A stretch of 11,856 nt of DNA from Pseudomonadota bacterium (GCA_023443095.1 JAEZVV010000043.1:1-11856); one strand, 5' to 3'; positions 1 through 8,745 are shown, counted from the stretch's first letter. Numbers and translations are program-made. Notes: generated from the sequence alone by a model not told the origin.

Positions 1-365
1 CGGGCCGTGGCAGGTTGCGCCACGAACTGGCGCGCGGGGTCCAGGCCGGCAGCGGCGAGTTGACCGGCAAAGGGCAGGGTGGTGGCGGAGCGGCTGTGGA
101 CGCCGGCCCGTGCTGGCAGGACCCACAGGCAAGGCCGCTCTCGGTTCTGGGCCAGGGCCGGCAGGCAGAGACTCACTTCGCTGGAGCCCGGTGCGTCGAC
201 CAGCAGTTCAATGATCTGACCGCGCGGCCAGGTGCCGCCGGGAAGTTCGCGGTCGAGTTCGGAGAAGCCGCTGGTCGCCATTGCGACAGGAGCCGTGTTG
301 TGACTCCTGGATTGGTGGCGATAAAACCCGATTGCGGGCAAAGCAAGGTCCTTGGCGGTCAACAT
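1..365 (-). CDS. imuA: ImuA, SOS translesion-synthesis accessory protein (partial, 3' end outside window)
   Basis: The first 121 codons are present; the rest lies beyond base 1. ImuA is a RecA-like protein that works with the Y-family-like protein ImuB and the polymerase DnaE2 in damage-induced mutagenesis (family knowledge). The identifying block is SGFSELDRELPGGTWPRG at residues 32-49, followed by IIELLVDAPGSSEVSLCLPA; this is the typical ImuA opening, with a TGF..LD..LPGGGWP-like motif. Where RecA has its Walker A loop, this protein reads DAPGSSEVS (57-65), which lacks the G-K-T/S core, as is usual for ImuA. The ATG at 363-365 is chosen because AGAGAGG lies just before it and the N-terminal length fits the family; an internal Met29 is less likely. 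It follows lexA by 59 bp on the same strand with no second SOS box, so it is probably co-transcribed with lexA. imuB and dnaE2 are expected next but are not in the window. Confidence 0.86.
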   Translation of the reverse strand, partial: MLTAKDLALPAIGFYRHQSRSHNTAPVAMATSGFSELDRELPGGTWPRGQIIELLVDAPGSSEVSLCLPALAQNRERPCLWVLPARAGVHSRSATTLPFAGQLAAAGLDPARQFVAQPATA

Positions 366-424
366 GACGCCTCTCTGAGAAGTGCGACGGTGGAGCTCGT
401 TACAGCAGGGCAGGCAAGAAGCGG

Positions 425-1063
425 CTAGATCGCGGGCCGGATCACCCCGACCGCCAGACCTTCGATTACCAGTGGTTCGCGCGCCAGATCGACCACGATC
501 GGTTGGAAGTCGGGGTTCTCGGCGACCAGTTCGGCGTGCCGCCCCTTAATTCGCAGGCGTTTGACCGTGACATCGTCGCCCAGTCGGGCGACCACGATCT
601 GGCCGGGCTGAGCCTGCGCCTGCTTGTGCACGGCGAGCCAGTCGCCGTCGAGGATGCCGGCATCGCGCATGCTCATGCCGCGGACCTCGAGCAGGTAGTC
701 GGCGCGTGGCCGGAAGGTGAGAGGGTCGACAGCGGGCCGCTTAATTATGTTTTCCTGCGCCAGGATCGGGCTGCCGGCCGCGACCTTGCCGATCAGAGGC
801 AGACCGGAGTCAAGCGCGAGTTCCTTGAGCGCTCGGACCGTGTCCTTGAGCCGGATGCCGCGCGAAGTACCGGCGACAAGTTCGATCAAACCCTTGCGGG
901 CGAGAGCCTGGAGGTGCTGCTCCGCAGCGTTGAGTGAACGAAAACCGAACGCGCGAGCGATTTCTTCGCGGGTGGGAGGCGCACCGCTGTCGCTGAGAGT
1001 GCTGCGGATGAACTCGAGAATCTCGCCCTGGCGGGCGGTGAGCGGAGCGGGTTCGGCGCGCAT
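425..1063 (-). CDS. lexA: LexA, SOS response repressor and self-cleaving serine protease
   Basis: Represses SOS genes by binding their operators; RecA filaments on single-stranded DNA trigger its self-cleavage. The product is 212 aa (E. coli 202). Residues 1-75 form the winged-helix DNA-binding domain, with LTARQGEILEFI at 8-19 and the recognition-helix region FRSLNAAEQHLQALARKG at 41-58. The Ala96-Gly97 cleavage site lies in GKVAAGSP. The catalytic dyad is Ser131 (RGMSMRDAGILDGD) and Lys168 (VTVKRL). All three sites are shifted by +12 from E. coli numbering, so the protein should be fully active. ATG at 1061-1063 is chosen because the protein then starts just before the conserved TARQ; an in-frame TTG extension to 1123 would read through the SOS operator. 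The Shine-Dalgarno sequence before this ATG is weak. The gene is divergent from scpB and followed by imuA. The box at 1090-1105 indicates autoregulation. Confidence 0.96.
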   Translation of the reverse strand: MRAEPAPLTARQGEILEFIRSTLSDSGAPPTREEIARAFGFRSLNAAEQHLQALARKGLIELVAGTSRGIRLKDTVRALKELALDSGLPLIGKVAAGSPILAQENIIKRPAVDPLTFRPRADYLLEVRGMSMRDAGILDGDWLAVHKQAQAQPGQIVVARLGDDVTVKRLRIKGRHAELVAENPDFQPIVVDLAREPLVIEGLAVGVIRPAI

Positions 1064-1089
1064 GGAGTTTCTTGTACAGGATTCGGTTA

Positions 1090-1105
1090 CTGTTAATGTA
1101 TACAG
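1090..1105. promoter_or_regulatory. SOS box (LexA operator)
   Basis: CTGTTAATGTATACAG is a perfect CTGT-N8-ACAG palindrome matching the gammaproteobacterial/betaproteobacterial LexA consensus. It lies 27 bp upstream of the lexA ATG and covers the proposed -10, so bound LexA should block RNA polymerase. It most likely controls lexA and the downstream imuA. A partial half-site (CTGTAC, read on the minus strand, 1074-1079) sits between it and the start codon but lacks a matching second half. Confidence 0.92.
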
Positions 1106-1123
1106 CACTGAATGAAATTGCAA
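1095..1123 (-). promoter_or_regulatory. Candidate lexA(-imuA) sigma70-type promoter
   Basis: Read on the minus strand, TTGCAA (1118-1123) is followed by a 17-bp spacer and TACATT (1095-1100). Matches are 4 of 6 at each hexamer. An alternative -10, TATACA, two bases upstream on the minus strand, would leave a 15-bp spacer. Either choice places the SOS box over the -10. The exact hexamers are inferred; overlap of promoter and operator is well supported. Confidence 0.55.
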
Positions 1124-1213
1124 GAGATCGACGCTTGCCTCCCCGACGTGCGATAGGCCGGATGCGAGCGTGTTATGGCAGCCACAGTCGGTGGCGGATG
1201 CCGTTAGGCCCTG

Positions 1214-1222
1214 TGATAGACT
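1214..1222 (+). promoter_or_regulatory. Possible extended -10 promoter for scpB-rluB
   Basis: TGATAGACT has the TGN extension in front of a TAGACT hexamer (4 of 6 to TATAAT), with no good -35 at the standard distance. It is the best sigma70-like element between lexA and scpB. It would give an mRNA leader of about 240 nt. The call is weak. Confidence 0.3.
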
Positions 1223-1313
1223 GAAAATTCATCAAGTATGGGTTGGCTTTTAGATTGAAGCGCTTGTTCGCTTCCTCGCCAATCAGTGATTTCGGCTGCT
1301 TCGTTTTCGTGAC

Positions 1314-1350
1314 CGGCAGGACCGCAGGCAGAACAACTACCCGCCTGCCG
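1314..1350 (+). repeat. Overlapping inverted repeats in the presumed scpB leader
   Basis: CGGCAGG (1314-1320) is complementary to CCTGCCG (1344-1350). Nested inside, GCAGGC (1324-1329) is complementary to GCCTGC (1343-1348). Both use the same 3' arm, so only one hairpin can form at a time. No T-run follows, so neither is an intrinsic terminator. Function is unknown, and chance is possible in GC-rich DNA. Confidence 0.35.
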
Positions 1351-1469
1351 CGCTCAGCGAATCTCGCACACCGATTTTTCCAAAGCCGTGGGGCGCTTGC
1401 GTCCTCTTGCTGCTGCGTCAAGACGCGGCGCGATAACGCTCTTCGCCGCACGGCCTCGATTCGAAAGAC

Positions 1470-2198
1470 ATGAACACGCAAGAGGCCAAGATTGTCCTCG
1501 AGGCGGCATTGCTCACGGCCGAGCGTCCGCTCGTGCTTTCGGAGCTGCGCCAGCTCTTCGCAGGCGAACTCAATAGCGATACCTTGCGGGTGTTGCTCGA
1601 GGAGCTGCGTCGCGATTGGTCGGGGCGCGGCCTCGAACTGACCGCTTTGGCTTCCGGCTGGCGCTTCCAGAGCGCCCCCCTGATGCGGCCTTATCTCGAG
1701 CGGCTCAATCCGGAAAAGCCGCCGCGTTATTCGCGGGCCGTGATGGAGACGCTTGCGATCGTGGCGTACCGGCAGCCGGTGACGCGGGGTGACATCGAAG
1801 AGATTCGCGGAGTGACAGTCAACTCGCAAGTGATCAAGGCGCTCGAGGATCGCGGCTGGATCGAGGCGATCGGGCATCGCGAAGCGCCTGGACGCCCCGC
1901 CCTGTTTGCGACCACGCGCGATTTTCTGGATGACCTCGGCCTGCGCTCGCTCGACGAACTGCCGCCGCTAGAAGGCGGTGACACCGTACCGGTCGAGTTT
2001 GAACTGCAGTTTTCCGATCCGTCGCGAGGCGGCGAAACCGAATCCAGCGCGGCGTCGGCAGTCGAAGCGACGGACGCCGACCCGAATTCCCTGCTCGCTG
2101 CGGTCGAGGCCGCGGCCGAGACTTCCGAACCCGATCCCGCTACGGCCGAGCCGGCCGCAGCAACGCCGAGGCCCCCCAGCCATGAGCCAAAGTCCTGA
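1470..2198 (+). CDS. scpB: ScpB, segregation and condensation protein B
   Basis: ScpB dimers bind the kleisin ScpA, which bridges the SMC heads; the complex compacts and segregates the chromosome. The product is 242 aa. Two winged-helix domains are expected at about 1-80 and 85-160. The family signature is clear in residues 88-130, with the segments SRAVMETLAIVAYRQPVTRG and NSQVIKALEDRGWIE, then GRPALFATTRDFLDDLGL (141-158). After about residue 165 the protein becomes a low-complexity Ala/Glu/Pro tail of about 75 residues, longer than in compact ScpB proteins and probably disordered. ATG 1470 gives the normal ScpB N-terminus (NTQEAKIVLEAALL); the RBS (GAAAG) is weak. Its stop overlaps the rluB start by 17 bp, suggesting translational coupling. 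scpA is not adjacent, so it is presumably elsewhere on the chromosome. Confidence 0.94.
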   Translation: MNTQEAKIVLEAALLTAERPLVLSELRQLFAGELNSDTLRVLLEELRRDWSGRGLELTALASGWRFQSAPLMRPYLERLNPEKPPRYSRAVMETLAIVAYRQPVTRGDIEEIRGVTVNSQVIKALEDRGWIEAIGHREAPGRPALFATTRDFLDDLGLRSLDELPPLEGGDTVPVEFELQFSDPSRGGETESSAASAVEATDADPNSLLAAVEAAAETSEPDPATAEPAAATPRPPSHEPKS

Positions 2199-3462
2199 CA
2201 ATTTCGATTCCCCTGCCCCGGCCCCAGCGCCTTCCGCGCCCGAACGGGAAGAACCGGTCCGCCCCGGCGACGAGACGGGCGGACGCAGCCCGCACGGTCG
2301 GCGTCGGCGCGGCCGCGGTCAGCGTGGACAGGGCGGTCAAAGCACGGCTGCGGGGGCGGCTGCACCGGCGGGCGAACACGGCATGCGCGCCGGCCCGGCT
2401 CTGGCCGACGGTGACGAGCTCAACCTTGCGGCCATGCCGGATTCAGCTTTGCCGCGCGAGGTGCTCGAGCGCGGCCGCAAGGCGGTCAAGCAGGCGCTGG
2501 TGGCGCAATCGGAAAAGCTGCACAAGGTGCTTGCCGACGCCGGTGTGGGTTCGCGGCGCGACATGGAGGAGCTGATCATCGCCGGCCGGGTGTCGGTCAA
2601 CGGCGAGCCGGCGCATATCGGCCAGCGCGTTCTGCCGACCGACCAGGTGCGGGTCAATGGCAAGCCGTTGTCGCAACGCCGCGCGGCCGCGGTGGGCAAG
2701 CCGCCGCGAGTTCTGCTCTACCACAAGCCGGCGGGCGAAATCGTGTCGCAGGACGATCCCGAAGGTCGCGCCAGTGTCTTCGACAAGTTGCCGCGTATTT
2801 CCGGCGGTCGCTGGGTCGCGGTCGGGCGCCTCGACTTCAATACCGAAGGTCTGCTGATCTTCACGACCTCGGGTGAACTCGCCAACCGCCTGATGCATCC
2901 CCGCTACGAGGTCGAGCGCGAGTACGCAGTCCGAGTCCAAGGCGAGCTCACCGAAGAGCAGAGCGAACAGCTGCTGGCCGGCGTCAAGCTCGACGACGGT
3001 GTCGCCAAGTTTGCCGTGATCGAGGATTGCGGAGGACAGGGCTTTAATCACTGGTATCGGGTGTTGATCAAGGAAGGTCGCAACCGCGAAGTCCGGCGCA
3101 TGTTCGAGGCGGTCGGGCTGACGGTCTCGCGCCTGATCCGCACGCGTTTCGGCGCGATCCAGCTGCCGCGCAGTGTGGCGCGCGGTCGCCATTACGAGCT
3201 TGCGGCCGAATGGGTGCAGGCCTGGATGCACGACCTTGGCGTCGGTGCCGAGGCGCGCGGAGAAGGAAAGCCGGCCGGAGCCAGGCCGCAGGGGGCTTCG
3301 AAGTCGCGCAACAAGCAGGGCCGTGGCGGTGGAGCCAAGGCATCGGGGCGTCAGCCCGACCCGATGACCAGCACCGTCAACTACATTGCCGCCGGTGGAA
3401 TGCCGGGTATGCCGCGCGGTCAAACACGTGTGCGGCGCGGCAAGGTAGGCCGGGGCTTCTAG
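2182..3462 (+). CDS. rluB: RluB, 23S rRNA pseudouridine synthase
   Basis: RsuA/RluB-family enzyme; RluB converts one uridine in the peptidyl-transferase region of 23S rRNA (U2605 in E. coli) to pseudouridine. The product is 426 aa, much longer than E. coli RluB (about 290), because of extra tails. Residues 1-105 are a Pro/Ala/Gly/Arg-rich, probably disordered segment with an Arg-rich patch at 40-48. An S4 RNA-binding domain spans about 111-150 (EKLHKVLADAGVGSRRDMEE). The catalytic core follows, with Asp218 in GRLDFNTEGLLIFT, then YRVLIKEGRNREVRRMFEAVG (292-312), the family's conserved second block. Residues 355-426 form a basic Gly/Arg/Lys tail. ATG 2182 is taken because it overlaps scpB by 17 bp in the usual coupled way; upstream in-frame codons read through scpB. 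RluB is preferred over RluE/RsuA because of the S4 domain and the conserved betaproteobacterial position before rimP-nusA. Confidence 0.93.
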   Translation: MSQSPDNFDSPAPAPAPSAPEREEPVRPGDETGGRSPHGRRRRGRGQRGQGGQSTAAGAAAPAGEHGMRAGPALADGDELNLAAMPDSALPREVLERGRKAVKQALVAQSEKLHKVLADAGVGSRRDMEELIIAGRVSVNGEPAHIGQRVLPTDQVRVNGKPLSQRRAAAVGKPPRVLLYHKPAGEIVSQDDPEGRASVFDKLPRISGGRWVAVGRLDFNTEGLLIFTTSGELANRLMHPRYEVEREYAVRVQGELTEEQSEQLLAGVKLDDGVAKFAVIEDCGGQGFNHWYRVLIKEGRNREVRRMFEAVGLTVSRLIRTRFGAIQLPRSVARGRHYELAAEWVQAWMHDLGVGAEARGEGKPAGARPQGASKSRNKQGRGGGAKASGRQPDPMTSTVNYIAAGGMPGMPRGQTRVRRGKVGRGF

Positions 3463-3477
3463 GAAAATCCGTATAAC

Positions 3478-3501
3478 GCCTTGTTTTTATTAGGCCAAGG
3501 C
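3478..3501 (+). repeat. Inverted repeat overlapping the rimP operon promoter
   Basis: GCCTTG (3478-3483) and CAAGGC (3496-3501) are perfect complements separated by 12 bp. The left arm overlaps the -35 and the right arm ends two bases before the -10. It could be an operator, or a weak terminator for rluB, since TTTAT follows the right arm. Chance is also possible. Confidence 0.4.
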
Positions 3502-3509
3502 TTTATACT
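3481..3509 (+). promoter_or_regulatory. Promoter of the rimP-nusA-infB operon
   Basis: TTGTTT (3481-3486), a 17-bp spacer and TATACT (3504-3509) make the best sigma70-type promoter seen in the window. Transcription would begin near 3516. This gives a leader of about 165 nt before rimP, which contains the hairpins and terminator described separately. Confidence 0.78.
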
Positions 3510-3515
3510 GTTCGA

Positions 3516-3682
3516 TTGACGTGGTAGGTGCCTCGTATTGACGGGGCATTTTCCGCGTTTGCGCGAGGCGGTTTGCGTGAGTGTTACGGCCTCGCGCAAG
3601 CCTGTTGATGGACGCGGATGGGCTAGACGCCCATTTTTTTTTGCTCTTGTTTTCTTGCTGCCGGCTTTGTCGGCTTGGACTG
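3516..3682 (+). promoter_or_regulatory. Structured 5' leader of the nusA operon, probable attenuator
   Basis: Several strong pairings can be drawn by eye. P1 is TGCCTCG (3529-3535) with CGGGGCA (3542-3548), including one G-U pair. P2 is TTGCGCGAGGC (3559-3569) with GCCTCGCGCAA (3589-3599), 11 perfect pairs. An outer stem, CCGCGT (3553-3558) with ACGCGG (3612-3617), encloses P2 and abuts the terminator. An alternative P2 pairs 3570-3581 with 3591-3602 (12 pairs, two of them G-U) and excludes P2. In that state CGAGGC (3564-3569) is free to pair with GCCTCG (3530-3535), which would replace P1. Alternative folds ahead of an intrinsic terminator are the layout of an attenuator. The trigger is unknown; NusA feedback is a natural guess because the operon encodes it. 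Attenuation leaders before rimP have been proposed in other proteobacteria; whether this one is homologous cannot be judged here. Confidence 0.65.
3618..3642 (+). terminator. Intrinsic terminator in the rimP leader
   Basis: ATGGGC (3618-3623), loop TAGAC and GCCCAT (3629-3634) run directly into nine consecutive T (3634-3642). It lies downstream of the operon promoter and about 40 nt before rimP. It would therefore stop most transcripts before nusA and infB unless it is read through or controlled. It may also end transcripts coming from scpB-rluB. No second promoter was seen between it and rimP. Confidence 0.85.
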
Positions 3683-4267
3683 ATGTCGGGAATCGCTGGC
3701 GAACTCTTTGAACTTGTCGATCGTACGGTCGAAGGCCTCGGGCTTGAGCTCGTGGATGTCGAACGCGCTCCGCGCGGCTTGTTGCGCGTGACCATCGATG
3801 TCGAAGGCGGCGTTTCTCTGGATGACTGCGAGCGCGTGAGCAACCAGCTCACCCATCTGTTTGCGGTCGAAAATATCGAATTTGAGCGCCTGGAGGTTTC
3901 GTCTCCGGGGGTTGACCGGCCGCTGCGCCGTGTTAGCGACTGGCAGCGTTTTCTTGGCCAGACGGTGCACGTCGAGATGTTTGCGCCGCTGATCGCCGAG
4001 GGTTTGCCCGAGGCTGGTCGCCGCAAGCTCGAAGGGCGGTTGTTGGAAATCAAAGGCGAGCCGGGCGCGGAGAAGGTGCGCATCGAGTTCGTCGAACAAA
4101 AGGTGCCGCGTACGCCTTCGCAGGCGGCCATGGCCCGCTCGACCAAGCGGTCGGCGCGTGGCGGTGAGGGCGCGGCGAAGGAGCCGGTGTTGGTCGAGTT
4201 CGCCTTGGCGGATGTCGAGCGCGCCTGGCTGGTGGCGGAACTGGACTTCAGGGGTGGGCAAAGATGA
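3683..4267 (+). CDS. rimP: RimP, ribosome maturation factor
   Basis: Cytoplasmic factor that binds the 30S subunit during assembly. The product is 194 aa, against about 150 in E. coli. The N-terminal alpha/beta domain covers about 1-80 and ends in the family signature SSPGVDRPLRR (73-83). The C-terminal SH3-like domain runs from about 88. An insertion rich in Ser, Arg, Lys and Gly (about 143-167) interrupts the second domain and accounts for the extra length. ATG 3683 is chosen because the protein then begins SGIAGELFELVDRTVEGLGLE, the usual RimP N-terminus. An in-frame ATG at 3608 would put the intrinsic terminator inside the gene and is rejected. The RBS is poor (TTGGA, close to the start). 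The stop codon overlaps the nusA start as ATGA (4264-4267), a translational-coupling arrangement. Confidence 0.93.
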   Translation: MSGIAGELFELVDRTVEGLGLELVDVERAPRGLLRVTIDVEGGVSLDDCERVSNQLTHLFAVENIEFERLEVSSPGVDRPLRRVSDWQRFLGQTVHVEMFAPLIAEGLPEAGRRKLEGRLLEIKGEPGAEKVRIEFVEQKVPRTPSQAAMARSTKRSARGGEGAAKEPVLVEFALADVERAWLVAELDFRGGQR

Positions 4268-5748
4268 GCCGTGAGATTCTGCTGACGGTAGACGTGCTGG
4301 CGCGCGAAAAGAACGTGCCGCGGGAGACCGTGTTCGGCGCTCTTGAATTGGCGCTGGCTGCTGCGACCAAGAAACTCATGTTCCCGGGCGAGGAGGCCGA
4401 CGTCCGCGTCGCGGTCGACCGCGAAACCGGAGCGTATGAGGCTTTCCGTCGCTGGCTGGTGGTCCCCGATGAGGCCGGACTGCAAGAGCCTGATCGCGAG
4501 ATCATCCTGTCCGATGCCCGCGACGATGATCCCGAAGTTGCTGTTGGTGACACCATCGAAGAGCAGCTGCCCGAGACCAATGTCTTCGGTCGCCGTTTCG
4601 CGCAAGACGCCAAGCAGGTGATCCTGCAGAAGCTGCGCGACGCCGAGCGCGAGCAGGTGCTGAACGATTTCCTGGCGCGGGGCGACCATATCGTCAACGG
4701 CGCGATCAAGCGCATGGACAAGGGCGACGCCATCATCGAGATCGGCAAGGTCGAAGCGCGCCTACCGCGCAGCGAAATGATCGGCAAGGAGAACCTTCGC
4801 ATCGGCGACCGTGTCCGCGCCTACGTCGATCGCATCGACCGCGCCGCGCGCGGCCAGCAAGTGATCCTGTCGCGCACCTCGCCCGAATTCATCAAGAAGC
4901 TGTTCGAACTCGAAGTCCCCGAGATCGAGCAGGGTCTGCTGCTGATCAAGTCCGCCGCCCGCGATCCGGGCGTGCGCGCCAAGATCGCTGTGTGGACCGG
5001 CGACAAGCGGATCGACCCGATCGGCACCTGCGTTGGCATGCGCGGTTCGCGCGTGCAGGCGGTCACTAACGAGTTGGCGGGCGAACGCGTCGACATCGTG
5101 TTGTGGTCGGAAGACCCCGCGCAGTTCGTGATCGGCGCCCTGGCGCCGGCCAACGTGAGCTCGATCGTGGTCGACGAAGACCGGCATGCGATGGACGTGG
5201 TGGTCGATGAAGACAACCTCGCGATCGCGATTGGCCGCAGCGGCCAGAACGTGCGCCTGGCGTCCGAGCTGACCGGCTGGCAGATCAACATCATGACGGC
5301 CGAGGAATCGGCCGAGAAGCAGGCCAAGGAACAGGACAGCATCCGGGCCGAGTTCATGGCCAAGCTCGACGTCGACCAGGAAGTGGCCGACATCCTGATC
5401 ACCGAAGGTTTCTCTTCGATCGAAGAGATCGCCTACGTGCCCGAGAAGGAACTGCTGGAAATCGAAGCCTTTGACGAAGACACCGTCGAAGAGCTTCGCA
5501 CCCGTGCGCGCAATGCGCTGCTCACGGAAGCGATCGTGCGCGAGGAAAACCTCGGGCAGGTCGAAAAGGAGATGCTCGAACTCGAAGACATGGACGCGGA
5601 TCTCGCGGCCAAGCTCGTCGCTGGTCAGATCAAGACCCGTGATGACCTTGGCGAGCTCGCCGTCGATGAACTCGTCGAGCTGACCGGTGTTGATGCCGAG
5701 CGCGCCAAGAAGATCATCATGGCCGCGCGCGCCCACTGGTTCGAGTAA
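4264..5748 (+). CDS. nusA: NusA, transcription elongation/termination factor
   Basis: Binds RNA polymerase near the RNA exit channel, promotes pausing and hairpin-dependent termination, and takes part in rRNA and phage antitermination. The product is 494 aa, nearly the same length as E. coli NusA (495). In order: the RNA polymerase-binding N-terminal domain (about 1-130); an S1 domain (about 136-200, VNGAIKRMDKGDAIIEIG); KH1 with its GXXG loop GMRG at 258-261; KH2 with GRSG at 324-327 in IAIGRSGQNVRLASELTGWQ; and two acidic repeat domains (about 360-425 and 435-494) with the helix-hairpin-helix pattern. These acidic repeats are typical of proteobacterial NusA. All domains look intact. Translation is coupled to rimP through ATGA. 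The structured leader and terminator upstream of rimP suggest that the operon is controlled by attenuation, possibly by NusA itself (inference). Confidence 0.98.
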   Translation: MSREILLTVDVLAREKNVPRETVFGALELALAAATKKLMFPGEEADVRVAVDRETGAYEAFRRWLVVPDEAGLQEPDREIILSDARDDDPEVAVGDTIEEQLPETNVFGRRFAQDAKQVILQKLRDAEREQVLNDFLARGDHIVNGAIKRMDKGDAIIEIGKVEARLPRSEMIGKENLRIGDRVRAYVDRIDRAARGQQVILSRTSPEFIKKLFELEVPEIEQGLLLIKSAARDPGVRAKIAVWTGDKRIDPIGTCVGMRGSRVQAVTNELAGERVDIVLWSEDPAQFVIGALAPANVSSIVVDEDRHAMDVVVDEDNLAIAIGRSGQNVRLASELTGWQINIMTAEESAEKQAKEQDSIRAEFMAKLDVDQEVADILITEGFSSIEEIAYVPEKELLEIEAFDEDTVEELRTRARNALLTEAIVREENLGQVEKEMLELEDMDADLAAKLVAGQIKTRDDLGELAVDELVELTGVDAERAKKIIMAARAHWFE

Positions 5749-5790
5749 GAAGCACAGCCCTGCCGAGACGGCAAAGGAGCGAGAAGATTT

Positions 5791-8721
<2,931 letters not shown>

Positions 8722-8745
8722 GGCAGGCGACCGTGCGCGCGTGAC

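Larger units (their letters stand above)
1064..1469. other. Divergent lexA-scpB intergenic region, no convincing gene
   Basis: About 400 bp separate the two divergent starts. The left 60 bp hold the lexA promoter and SOS box. The rest has only short open frames without recognisable protein character or ribosome-binding sites. It contains a possible extended -10 element (1214-1222) and a pair of overlapping inverted repeats at 1314-1350. No tRNA or other known RNA was recognised, and no scpA was found, although scpA often precedes scpB in other bacteria. Confidence 0.7.

Noticed and set aside
15..428. 137-codon plus-strand open frame at the left edge
   Set aside because: It lies opposite imuA, whose minus-strand translation gives a recognisable ImuA N-terminus.
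1064..1079. Second SOS box next to the lexA start
   Set aside because: Only the CTGTAC half-site is present on the minus strand; the matching ACAG/CAG half is missing at the required spacing.
1064..1123. 20-residue N-terminal extension of LexA from a TTG codon
   Set aside because: It would translate through the SOS operator and promoter; homologues begin just before the LTARQ motif.
1243..1473. Small plus-strand frame (76 codons, TTG start) before scpB
   Set aside because: No ribosome-binding site and no recognisable protein character; codon use is unlike the neighbouring genes.
2443..3423. 326-codon minus-strand open frame opposite rluB
   Set aside because: Antisense shadow of rluB, whose S4 and catalytic motifs are clear.
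3581..3682. N-terminal extension of RimP from GTG 3581 or ATG 3608
   Set aside because: It would encode the intrinsic terminator and T-run inside the gene and adds residues not seen in RimP.
3463..3682. A metY-type initiator tRNA gene before rimP, as in E. coli
   Set aside because: No cloverleaf, anticodon stem or T-loop (GTTCGANTC-type) sequence is present; the hairpins do not fit a tRNA.
3490..4689. 399-codon minus-strand open frame opposite the rimP leader, rimP and nusA
   Set aside because: Runs through the promoter, the terminator and two real genes; composition is low-complexity Ser/Arg without a domain.
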